The notes under the pieces were generated by a model. The model saw only the letters and a program-made list of their open reading frames with translations, was not told where the DNA came from and did not search any database. From Bacteroidota bacterium (lineage in GTDB: Bacteria > Bacteroidota > Bacteroidia > Chitinophagales > Chitinophagaceae), in assembly GCA_947448725.1 (NCBI GenBank), contig CANFOM010000013.1, positions 1-64,000 of the forward strand: DNA of 64,000 nucleotides. The letters are read 5' to 3'. The position numbers and the translations under genes are program-made. Shown here piece by piece: positions 1-7,516 of this stretch. Positions within the stretch are counted from its first letter, which is position 1. The number at the start of each line of letters is the position of its first letter.

Positions 1-9
1 GATATAGAA

Positions 10-105
10 CTATTTGTTCTTTTTCTTATGACGATTCTTTCTTAAACGTTTTTTTCTTTTGTGCGTCGCAATTTTATGACGCTTTCTTTTTTTACCACAA
101 GGCAT
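10..105 (-). CDS. Mini ribosomal protein, AURKAIP1/COX24 (mS38/bS22-like) family
   Basis: The gene encodes 31 residues, starting MPCGKKRKRHKIATHKRKKR and ending in more Arg/Lys. About two thirds of the residues are basic. From memory, this pattern matches the very short AURKAIP1/COX24-domain proteins of Bacteroidota, related to mitochondrial mS38 and mycobacterial bS22, which lie against rRNA in the small subunit. The start is the only ATG, and the stop TAG is at 10-12. It lies 25 bases downstream of the TPR gene on the same strand and could share its transcript. The ribosomal role comes from family resemblance alone. Confidence 0.8.
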   Translation of the reverse strand: MPCGKKRKRHKIATHKRKKRLRKNRHKKKNK

Positions 106-130
106 GTCGAATAATTTTTGTTATAAAATG

Positions 131-973
131 TTATTTCTTTAATTCTTGAATTCGCTTAGATACTGCTTCTTTTGCTTCAGGATTGTTAACCAATGCTTTT
201 ATTTTGGTATACCAATTAATGGCAATTTCTTTTTGATTGGTTAACTCATAACACTCGGCCAGGTTCACCATGGCTTCGATATGAGTAGGTTCGTCGTTTA
301 ATATGATTAAAAAGCGTTCAATGGCTTTTTCATATTGACCTGACTTCTTTCCCCCCAATGCTAAAATAAGTTGACCATAGAGGTTGTGTGGGTTTTTATC
401 CACTACTTCTTTGACCTTTAAAATGCCTTGCATCGGATTGTCTGAAATATTTCCAAACAAGTAGCAAGCACCTAAATTTACTTTTGCCGAATCATTTATT
501 GGGTTGATAACCAATGCTTTCTCTAAAAGAACTTTTGCATTACTTGCCATCCAATTTTGAAGGGCAGGCGGTGCATCCGGGTTGGTAAAGTTATCTACCA
601 ACTGCTGGGCTGCAAAAGTGAGGCTTTTTTCATTATTTTCCAACAAAGCAGCGCTGTAAGTATAATATAAATATGGTTCTATTCTATGAACCTCCTTTGC
701 CCAGAATTGGGCTAAAGCTTGGTAGATACGAATACTATCCTGTAATTTTTTACTCGTATTTAATTGATTTTCAATGCTTAACAAGGATATTTTTTGATCT
801 GCTGTTAAGGATGTTTTAGCACCTTCTAAAATAGTCTTTGACGTAACTCCTTCATTAACAGCTACTTCACTGGAAGGGGTTGTTTCCTTTTTCTTAGATC
901 TTGGAACAAAAAAGTATAATATGCTAATTAATAATAGGCCAACTACAATAGCAATGAATTGTGGTTTCTTCAA
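131..973 (-). CDS. Membrane-anchored tetratricopeptide repeat protein
   Basis: The 280-residue protein starts with a hydrophobic segment (about residues 6-24, ending YFFVPRSKKK), which acts as an N-terminal anchor. A linker follows, then helical repeats over about residues 80-275. The C-terminal part has TPR spacing, for example the stretch around AMVNLAECYELTNQKEIAI. It is probably a periplasm-facing scaffold, partner unknown. The only plausible start is TTG at 973, because the frame has no early Met and the anchor begins at once. It follows the HU gene by 27 bases on the same strand, so the two are probably co-transcribed. No enzymatic function is suggested. Confidence 0.75.
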   Translation of the reverse strand: MKKPQFIAIVVGLLLISILYFFVPRSKKKETTPSSEVAVNEGVTSKTILEGAKTSLTADQKISLLSIENQLNTSKKLQDSIRIYQALAQFWAKEVHRIEPYLYYTYSAALLENNEKSLTFAAQQLVDNFTNPDAPPALQNWMASNAKVLLEKALVINPINDSAKVNLGACYLFGNISDNPMQGILKVKEVVDKNPHNLYGQLILALGGKKSGQYEKAIERFLIILNDEPTHIEAMVNLAECYELTNQKEIAINWYTKIKALVNNPEAKEAVSKRIQELKK

Positions 974-1000
974 AGTAGGTCAATTTCTTGCAAAGGTAAG

Positions 1001-1285
1001 TTACTTACGTTTGCTTTTTACTTCGTTGACAAATTCTTTTGCTGGCTTAAAAGCAGGGATAAAATGTTCTGGAATTTCCACGGCAATATTCTTTTTAATA
1101 TTACGTCCAATTTTTGCCGCTCTTTTTTTAGTAATAAAGCTGCCAAAGCCACGTATGTATATGTTTTGGCCGTTGGCTAAATTTTCTTTCACTTCCTTAA
1201 ACATAGTTTCTAAAGTAACTAATACGTCCACTTTAGGGATTCCAGTTTTGTCAGATATTTGATTGATGAGATCAGATTTTCTCAT
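1001..1285 (-). CDS. HU family DNA-binding protein
   Basis: A 94-residue histone-like protein of full length for the HU/IHF family. The N-terminal helical part (MRKSDLINQISDKTGIPK) is followed by the conserved GFGSF turn (about residues 46-50) and the basic DNA-binding arm. The arm reads GRNIKKNIAVEIPEHFIPAF, with the Pro that intercalates into DNA in HU, and the FKPAK ending is typical. It works as a dimer that bends and compacts DNA. The gene starts an apparent minus-strand unit (HU, TPR protein, mini ribosomal protein) and diverges from mutY across a 206-bp AT-rich gap. Confidence 0.93.
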   Translation of the reverse strand: MRKSDLINQISDKTGIPKVDVLVTLETMFKEVKENLANGQNIYIRGFGSFITKKRAAKIGRNIKKNIAVEIPEHFIPAFKPAKEFVNEVKSKRK

Positions 1286-1491
1286 GAAATTTAGTTTTGT
1301 GGTTCAGTATTAAAAATAAACCAATTTTTCCCTTTTTACAACTATATTCTATTATTTTTATTCATTTTGACACATAATTCTAGCCCTCTACGCATATAAT
1401 TATTTAATATATAAATAATATATTATATATAGTAGGACTAAATTTCTTAATTAGTATACTGTTTTGACCTTTTTAACTCATTTTTGTTCTT
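1286..1491. other. AT-rich divergent intergenic region, HU/mutY
   Basis: This gap separates divergent genes and should hold promoters for both. It contains an almost pure A/T tract (about 1396-1430) with a perfect 8-bp inverted repeat, TAATATAT at 1405-1412 and ATATATTA at 1418-1425. In such low-complexity sequence the repeat may be chance. TTTTTG lies six bases before the mutY ATG but lacks the TA of a full TAnnTTTG element. No gene or RNA was recognised. Confidence 0.5.
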
Positions 1492-2550
1492 ATGTCAACT
1501 GCCTTTACTCGTTTATTACTAAAATGGAATAAAAACAGCAACCATCGACCCATGCCTTGGAAAGGAGAGGCGGATCCTTATAAAATTTGGTTGAGTGAGA
1601 TTATTTTACAACAAACCAGGGTGGAGCAAGGTTGGGACTATTATGAAAAATTTGTAAAAAAATATCCCACCATTTTTAAATTGGCCAATGCCAAAGATGA
1701 ACAGGTTTTTAAATTGTGGGAAGGCTTAGGTTATTACAATCGATGCAGAAATTTATTACATACCGCTCGTTTCATCGTAGACACCTACAATGGAGTGTTT
1801 CCCAATACCTATGATGCATTGCTTGCGCTTAAAGGAATAGGACCTTATACCGCATCGGCAATAGCTTCTTTTGCTTTTAATTTGCCTTATGCAGTGGTGG
1901 ATGGGAATGTGTTTAGAGTGTTTTCTAGATATTATGGAATTGCCAGCCCCATAGATATGCCTGAGGGGGTTAAACTATTTAATAAAGTAGCTGTTGAAAA
2001 CTTAGATCATAATAAGGCAGGGGTGTACAATCAAGCCCTGATGGATTTTGGAGCGACGATATGTAAACCTATGGCGCCATTGTGCAGTAGTTGTGTGATG
2101 CAAAAAACCTGCGTTGCTTTTAATAGCAATCAAATTAATGTATTGCCAATTAAATTAAAACAAATCCAAAAGCGAAAAAGATATTTTGACTTTTTCATTT
2201 TTAAGTATCAAAATAATTGGCTCCTTCAAAAACGGGGCAATGAGGATATTTGGGCAGGCTTGTATCAATTTTATTTAGTGGAAAATAGCAGTTTGCTTCC
2301 GGCCAATCCTAGCTACCTGAATCAGGTACTTCAACATCAACTGGCTCTAAAAAATAAGGAGGGTATAAGCGCTATTGTTTCAGCACCTGTGCATCAACTG
2401 CTTACGCATCAACAATTGACCATTAGGTTTATTGAAGTAACCCTAAAAAGCAAGCCAGCCATATTTTCTAAGGCTATTTGGGTACCTACCACCAAATTGC
2501 GCAACTATCCATTCCCCAAAGTCATTATTGATTTTTTAAAAAAGAAATAG
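1492..2550 (+). CDS. mutY: A/G-specific adenine DNA glycosylase MutY
   Basis: MutY removes adenine mispaired with 8-oxoguanine in base-excision repair. The 352-residue protein is full length. It has the HhH-GPD fold with catalytic Glu36 in WLSEIILQQT, the helix-hairpin-helix LKGIGPYTA (about 113-121) and Asp137 in VVDGNVFRV. The [4Fe-4S] ligands are Cys191, Cys198, Cys201 and Cys207 with C-X6-C-X2-C-X5-C spacing. A NUDIX-like recognition domain starts near residue 225. In flavobacteria mutY often precedes ssb, gldE and gldD; here gldE follows directly, with no ssb between. Confidence 0.97.
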   Translation: MSTAFTRLLLKWNKNSNHRPMPWKGEADPYKIWLSEIILQQTRVEQGWDYYEKFVKKYPTIFKLANAKDEQVFKLWEGLGYYNRCRNLLHTARFIVDTYNGVFPNTYDALLALKGIGPYTASAIASFAFNLPYAVVDGNVFRVFSRYYGIASPIDMPEGVKLFNKVAVENLDHNKAGVYNQALMDFGATICKPMAPLCSSCVMQKTCVAFNSNQINVLPIKLKQIQKRKRYFDFFIFKYQNNWLLQKRGNEDIWAGLYQFYLVENSSLLPANPSYLNQVLQHQLALKNKEGISAIVSAPVHQLLTHQQLTIRFIEVTLKSKPAIFSKAIWVPTTKLRNYPFPKVIIDFLKKK

Positions 2551-2616
2551 ATCGCTTAAATTTTTCAATTTGTCTTTTTAAAATCGGTAACTTTCCACTC
2601 ATAAAATACGTTTATT

Positions 2617-3972
2617 TTGGAACCTCATTCGGGACCTCTTTTTATTTCCTCCATTAATTATTTGTTGCAACTACAACAAGATAGCGGGCTACTCCTATTA
2701 ATGTGTCTTTTATTGTTTCTCTCTTTTGTTATTGCCGGATCTGAAGTAGCATTTTTTTCTTTGTCTTATAAAGACATTCAATCTATTAAAAACAAACCTT
2801 ATAGACCCTTCCAAAGAATTATTGTGTTGTTGGAACAACCCAAGAAGTTATTGACCTCCATGTTAATTGCCAATAGCTTCATTAATATTTGTATTATTTT
2901 AATTGCCAACGTAATTATAGATCATTTTTTTGTTTTTGATAAAATAGCCTTGCCTGGTTTTGAGTTTGTGGTGAAAGTAGTATTGGTCACTTTGCTTTTA
3001 TTATTTTTTGGTGAAATTTTGCCTAAGGTAATGGCTACGCAAAATAATATTCGTTTTGCGCAAGACTTTAGTTTTATTATTCAAGGTGTATATTTTATTT
3101 TTTCCAAGCCTAGTTCTTTTATGGTAAAGTATACCAATAGCATTGAAAAAATAATGGCGCAAAAACGCAATAACAATTCCTACAGCATGGAAGAATTAGA
3201 TCATGCCATTGAATTGACTACCTCGCCAGTGCATCAAACGAACGAAAAAAATATATTAAAAGGTATTGTAAAATTTGGAAATATATCTGTGAAGCAAATC
3301 ATGAAAACCAGGCTGGATGTGGATGGGGTTGAGGAGCAGATTAGTTTTAATGCTTTGCTGGATCATATTAAAGAGCACAATTACAGTCGATTTCCTATTT
3401 ATAAAGATGATTTAGATACCATTGTTGGAATGATTCATACCAAAGATATTATCCCACATATTAATGAAGGTGAACACTACAACTGGAAACAATTAATTAG
3501 ACCTGCTTTTTTTGTTCATGAACAAAAAATGATTGAAGATTTATTGAAAGAATTTCAATTAAAACGCATTCACTTTGCGGTAGTAGTGGATGAATTTGGA
3601 GGCACCAGCGGCATTATTACCTTGGAAGATATTTTAGAAGAAATTGTAGGGGACATTAAGGATGAATTTGATGAAGAAGAATCCATGATTAAGAAAATAG
3701 ACGATTATCATTATAGTATCGAAGGCAAAGCCACCATTAATGATTTTTGTAACTTTATAGATATTGCCACCAGTAGCTTTGATGCTGTCAAAGGAGAGAG
3801 TGATACCATGGCGGGTTTGTTTTTAGAATTGGCCGGCCATTTTCCAATGGTTCAACAGATTGTTAAATACAAACAATTTAGTTTTACCGTTATGGAAATT
3901 CAAAAAAACAGAATTCATAAAATTCAATTAATCATCAGCCCTTTACCCGCACAAATTTCCGATCATGTATAG
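2617..3972 (+). CDS. gldE: Gliding motility-associated protein GldE (CNNM/CorC family)
   Basis: The 451-residue membrane protein has an N-terminal CNNM (DUF21) transmembrane domain (about 20-180), a CBS pair (about 210-330, with FPIYKDDLDTIVGMIHTKDI and VVVDEFGGTSGIITLEDILE) and a C-terminal CorC/HlyC domain. This is the CorC-like magnesium/cobalt transporter layout. Being directly upstream of gldD identifies it as GldE, which supports gliding and type IX secretion in flavobacteria. The start is TTG at 2617, giving MEPHSGPLF; the next in-frame Met is inside the first membrane helix. The 3' end overlaps gldD by 8 bases, so the two are translationally coupled. Confidence 0.93.
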   Translation: MEPHSGPLFISSINYLLQLQQDSGLLLLMCLLLFLSFVIAGSEVAFFSLSYKDIQSIKNKPYRPFQRIIVLLEQPKKLLTSMLIANSFINICIILIANVIIDHFFVFDKIALPGFEFVVKVVLVTLLLLFFGEILPKVMATQNNIRFAQDFSFIIQGVYFIFSKPSSFMVKYTNSIEKIMAQKRNNNSYSMEELDHAIELTTSPVHQTNEKNILKGIVKFGNISVKQIMKTRLDVDGVEEQISFNALLDHIKEHNYSRFPIYKDDLDTIVGMIHTKDIIPHINEGEHYNWKQLIRPAFFVHEQKMIEDLLKEFQLKRIHFAVVVDEFGGTSGIITLEDILEEIVGDIKDEFDEEESMIKKIDDYHYSIEGKATINDFCNFIDIATSSFDAVKGESDTMAGLFLELAGHFPMVQQIVKYKQFSFTVMEIQKNRIHKIQLIISPLPAQISDHV

Positions 3973-4552
3973 GTTTTTAGTGAGCATTTTTATTGCCTCT
4001 ATTTTATTTTTAGTAGCCTGTAATTCACCTTTTGTAAGTAAAAATAAGGGCTATCCATCCATCGCTTTTCCTCAAAAATCCTATCAGGTCTTTAACCAAG
4101 AAGGCTATCCATATACTTTTGAGTATCCTGTCTATGCCCAAATTGACAATAACGTTAATTACTTTGGGGCCAGTAAGAAAACGGATTCCTGGATTAATAT
4201 TCATTTTCCAACCATGGGGGCTACTTTATATATTAGTTATTCAAAAATAAAAGCACAGCAATTAGACACTTTAATTAAAGACGCCTATACATTCGCCAAT
4301 AACCACAATAGTAGAGCTAGTTTTATTGCCGATTCTTTATTTGCTAACGAGCAAGGGGTAGAAGGCGTTTTTTTCCATATTGGAGGCGATGTAGCCACCA
4401 GTTATCAGTTTTTTTTAACCGATTCTACCACTCATTTTTTTAGAGGAGCGCTCTATATTGATACCACACCTAATGAGGATTCCTTGGCGCCTGTGAATGC
4501 TTTTTTATATCAGGACTTGAAGCATTTAGTAAATACATTTCGTTGGAAATAA
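3965..4552 (+). CDS. gldD: Gliding motility lipoprotein GldD
   Basis: A 195-residue lipoprotein with a signal peptide and the lipobox LVAC (Cys19 lipidated). The mature part keeps the GldD pattern of a YPSIAFPQKSYQ segment followed by YTFEYPVYAQI. GldD is needed for gliding and type IX secretion in Flavobacterium; its biochemical role is unknown. The gene overlaps gldE by 8 bases. The pair suggests that the organism has at least part of the gliding/T9SS machinery, although no other gld or por genes lie in this window. Confidence 0.92.
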   Translation: MYRFLVSIFIASILFLVACNSPFVSKNKGYPSIAFPQKSYQVFNQEGYPYTFEYPVYAQIDNNVNYFGASKKTDSWINIHFPTMGATLYISYSKIKAQQLDTLIKDAYTFANNHNSRASFIADSLFANEQGVEGVFFHIGGDVATSYQFFLTDSTTHFFRGALYIDTTPNEDSLAPVNAFLYQDLKHLVNTFRWK

Positions 4553-4555
4553 AAC

Positions 4556-4563
4556 TATCTTTG
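4556..4563 (+). promoter_or_regulatory. -7 element of the DUF3109 gene
   Basis: TATCTTTG matches the Bacteroidota -7 consensus TAnnTTTG exactly and starts three bases after the gldD stop codon. A transcript starting about 6-7 bases downstream would have a leader of about 10 bases before the ATG at 4580. No clear TTG was seen at -33. Confidence 0.55.
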
Positions 4564-4579
4564 ACCTATAAATTTACCT

Positions 4580-5164
4580 ATGATTATTATTGATTCTGTT
4601 TTAGTAAGTGATATGGTTGTGGAAGAACAATTTGTTTGTGATTTAACCAAATGTAAAGGTGGTTGTTGCGAGGATGGTGATGCCGGAGCACCCTTAGAAA
4701 ATAAAGAGAAAGAATTTATTAAAGAATACTATGATGTTGTTGAGCCTTATATGACCAAAGAGGGTATCAAAGAAGTAAAACAAGTGGGTCAATTTTTATA
4801 TGACCGAGAATTTGGATGGGTAACCCCTACCTTAAATGGTCAAATTTGTGCTTATGGTTTTAGGGATAAGGCTGGAATTATTAAATGTGCTTTTGAACAA
4901 GCCTATAACGATGGTAAAATTCCTTGGAAAAAGCCCATCAGTTGTCACTTGTTTCCTATTAAAGTTCAAAAAAGTAAGGCCGATCCCAATATGGAATACA
5001 TGAATTATGAACCTAGGGAAGATCTTTGCAAAGCGGCTTGCTCCTTGGGTGTTAAACTAAAAGTACCTGCCTATGTATTTTTAAAGGAATCCATTGTTAG
5101 AAAGTATGGGGAAACTTTTTATGAAGCCCTGGAAGCTTCTGCAAAACATCTTAACAATAAATAA
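4580..5164 (+). CDS. DUF3109 family protein, Cys-rich
   Basis: A 194-residue cytoplasmic protein of the DUF3109 family (from memory; widespread in Bacteroidota, function unknown). It is rich in cysteine: an N-terminal CDLTKCKGGCCEDGD cluster (about 20-34), then isolated Cys in ICAYG, IIKCAF and ISCHLFPIK, and LCKAACSLG near the end. The spacing resembles YkgJ-type zinc or iron-sulfur proteins, so a bound metal is likely but not shown. It has no signal peptide. It lies between gldD and lutB, with TAnnTTTG elements before both it and lutB, so separate transcription is possible. Confidence 0.85.
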   Translation: MIIIDSVLVSDMVVEEQFVCDLTKCKGGCCEDGDAGAPLENKEKEFIKEYYDVVEPYMTKEGIKEVKQVGQFLYDREFGWVTPTLNGQICAYGFRDKAGIIKCAFEQAYNDGKIPWKKPISCHLFPIKVQKSKADPNMEYMNYEPREDLCKAACSLGVKLKVPAYVFLKESIVRKYGETFYEALEASAKHLNNK

Positions 5165-5165
5165 C

Positions 5166-5173
5166 TATTTTTG
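5166..5173 (+). promoter_or_regulatory. -7 element of lutB, close to the start codon
   Basis: TATTTTTG is a perfect TAnnTTTG and ends five bases before the ATG at 5179. If it is the promoter, transcription would begin at or next to the start codon and the mRNA would be leaderless or nearly so. Confidence 0.55.
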
Positions 5174-5178
5174 TCCTC

Positions 5179-6558
5179 ATGGAAAACATCTTCGCCAAAT
5201 CTTTTCTTACTAAAAGCAATGCCAAAGCAGTCGATTTGGAGCATAGAAAAAAAATCAATTTTAATATTGGCAAGTACAATGCAGTAGTGCCAAAAGGGAA
5301 GGAGCAGTTTACCGATTTGGAAAGAGTTAGAGAAATGGCTAAAAATAGAAAATGGGAAGCCATTGAACATTTAGACACTTACTTATTGCAATTTGAAGAA
5401 CAACTTACTAAAAGAGGCGGCCAGGTTTTATGGGCGGAGGATGCCGAACAAGCTTTGAATTTTATTGGTGAAATATGTGCCGAAAAAAAATGCCGTTCTA
5501 TTGTTAAAAGCAAAAGTATGGTGACGGAGGAAATTCATTTAAATAATTATTTAGAATCTATTGGCATTGAAAGTGTAGAAACTGATTTAGGAGAATACAT
5601 TCAACAAATGGATGGGGAAGCCCCTTACCACATTGTTACGCCGGCCATGCACAAGAGCAAGGAAGATGTGGCGAAATTATTCAATGAAAAATTAGGTACC
5701 GATATTAATTTAACCCCTGAGGAATTAACCTTGGTGGCAAGAAAAAATTTAAGAGATAAATATGTACAAGCCGAAATTGGTGTAACCGGTGCTAATTTTA
5801 TTATTCCAGATATTGGCGGCATTGCACTTACCGAAAACGAAGGCAATGCTCGACTTTCTGCTTCTTGGCCCAAAACACATATTGTAATAGTGGGCATTGA
5901 AAAAGTAATTCCTTCTATCACAGACTTAGGTTTATTTTGGCCGCTCTTAGCCACTTTTGGAACAGGTCAACAAATAACTGTTTACAATAGTATTATTTCT
6001 GGCCCTAGACAAGCCGATGAATCTGATGGTCCAGAAGAGATGATTGTTATTTTATTAGACAATGGACGCACCGAATTATTGGCCAATGCAAAAAGTAGAG
6101 AGGCTTTGTATTGCATCCGTTGCGGTGCTTGTTTAAATGCTTGCCCTGTTTATAAAAACATTGGAGGTCATTCTTACGATACTACTTACAGCGGCCCTAT
6201 TGGAAGTGTGATTACACCTCATTTAAGAGGCATGCATGATTACAAACATTTAAGTTATGCTTCTAGTTTATGCGGTAATTGTACCGAGGTTTGTCCAGTG
6301 CGCATCAACTTACATGAGTTGTTGTTAGACAATAGAAAACAATCGGTGGAAGGAGGGGAAAGTGGTTTTGCAGAAAAATTTGCTTGGAAAATATGGAAGC
6401 AAACATCACTGAGTCGAAACTTAATGAATCAAGGAACTGCTCCTATAAAAAATTGGGTCATCAATAAAATGTTTAAAGGCTGGAGCAATCAACGTGCTCC
6501 TTTAGAATTCCCTAACAAAACCTTTAATCAACTTTACAAAGAAGGACGTAGAAACTAA
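5179..6558 (+). CDS. lutB: LutB/LldF-type iron-sulfur protein (lactate oxidation)
   Basis: A 459-residue protein of the LutB family, the iron-sulfur subunit of the LutABC L-lactate dehydrogenase complex. The N-terminal LUD domain (about 60-290) carries a KSKSMVTEEI motif. Two [4Fe-4S] motifs follow: CIRCGACLNACPVY (from Cys312) and CGNCTEVCPV (from Cys365). A C-terminal extension ends near FNQLYKEGR. Length fits the family. LutA and LutC usually sit beside it, but neither is in this window, so the partners must be elsewhere or the role may differ. Downstream EamA is convergent. Confidence 0.88.
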   Translation: MENIFAKSFLTKSNAKAVDLEHRKKINFNIGKYNAVVPKGKEQFTDLERVREMAKNRKWEAIEHLDTYLLQFEEQLTKRGGQVLWAEDAEQALNFIGEICAEKKCRSIVKSKSMVTEEIHLNNYLESIGIESVETDLGEYIQQMDGEAPYHIVTPAMHKSKEDVAKLFNEKLGTDINLTPEELTLVARKNLRDKYVQAEIGVTGANFIIPDIGGIALTENEGNARLSASWPKTHIVIVGIEKVIPSITDLGLFWPLLATFGTGQQITVYNSIISGPRQADESDGPEEMIVILLDNGRTELLANAKSREALYCIRCGACLNACPVYKNIGGHSYDTTYSGPIGSVITPHLRGMHDYKHLSYASSLCGNCTEVCPVRINLHELLLDNRKQSVEGGESGFAEKFAWKIWKQTSLSRNLMNQGTAPIKNWVINKMFKGWSNQRAPLEFPNKTFNQLYKEGRRN

Positions 6559-6560
6559 GT

Positions 6561-7487
6561 CTACATGCCATCTGCATCGGCCATGGCTTCCACCGGATCC
6601 TTCTGTCTTTTCAAACTATTGTTAACCAAGTATACGCCCACTAAAGTGGAAATGGTTCCTATAATACTATTAAAAGACATTTTTTCATTCAGTAATAATG
6701 AGCCTACCCAAATAGCTACAATGGGATTTACATAAGCATATAAACTTGCGATGGCTGGCTTTAAATGCTTCATGCTATATACAAAAGCTACAAAGGAAAG
6801 CACCGATCCGCCCAATACCATATAAGCCAAAATGCCCCAGGTTTTAGCAGGAATTTCGTGAATAGGAATATAATTCCCAGTGAACAGCGTAATTAAACCC
6901 ATGGTCAAAGAGCTAATTAACATTTGCCATCCTATGGAATAGTAAGCGTTGATGTCAATTTTGTTTCTAGACATAATAATGGATCCTACACTCCAGGTAA
7001 TCATTGCAAACAAAGACAATCCTACGCCCAATAAATAATGAGTACCATGCATTTGTAAACTGTCTTTGTAAAAAATAAATATAATGCCTAATAGGCCCAA
7101 AAACAAGCCCAGTAAGGTTTGTGGCATTATTTTAATGGCTTTAAAATAATATCTTTCTATCAAGACCACCGATAATGGGTATAGTGCTGCAATTAAGGCG
7201 GCTAGGCCACTGGTGATGAATTGTAATCCATAGGTAGCAATTCCATTGGAAGAAACAAACATCAAAAACGCCATGGGTATCAACCAGGCAAATTGTTTTT
7301 TGGTAGGTAATTTCTGCCCCATGAATAAAAAGAAAACCACATAAATAGTGCCGCCCATGAATTGTCGAATACTGGCTAATTCAAAAGCAGGTACGTGTGC
7401 AACACCCATTTTACTTGCTACCCAAGTAGTTCCCCAAACCACACTGGTAATGGTTAATGCGAGGTATGCTTTTTTTTGACTGGCCAT
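6561..7487 (-). CDS. EamA/DMT family transporter
   Basis: An inner-membrane protein of 308 residues with about ten hydrophobic helices arranged as two EamA repeats, the layout of drug/metabolite exporters such as RhaT and YdcZ relatives. Family marks include VVWGTTWVASKMGV in helix 1 and LKPAIASLYAYVNPIVAIW in the second repeat. The substrate cannot be read from sequence. I chose the ATG at 7487 (MASQKKAYL); a longer frame to 7574 would run into purH and adds only non-conserved residues. The end at 6561 faces lutB two bases away. Confidence 0.87.
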   Translation of the reverse strand: MASQKKAYLALTITSVVWGTTWVASKMGVAHVPAFELASIRQFMGGTIYVVFFLFMGQKLPTKKQFAWLIPMAFLMFVSSNGIATYGLQFITSGLAALIAALYPLSVVLIERYYFKAIKIMPQTLLGLFLGLLGIIFIFYKDSLQMHGTHYLLGVGLSLFAMITWSVGSIIMSRNKIDINAYYSIGWQMLISSLTMGLITLFTGNYIPIHEIPAKTWGILAYMVLGGSVLSFVAFVYSMKHLKPAIASLYAYVNPIVAIWVGSLLLNEKMSFNSIIGTISTLVGVYLVNNSLKRQKDPVEAMADADGM

Positions 7488-7516
7488 GTTTTCGGCTACC
7501 CGATTTATTTCTTTTC

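Noticed and set aside
1405..1425. AT palindrome in the HU/mutY gap as a possible replication origin
   Set aside because: There are no DnaA-box cluster, dnaA gene or 13-mer repeats nearby; in an almost pure A/T tract such a palindrome is expected by chance.
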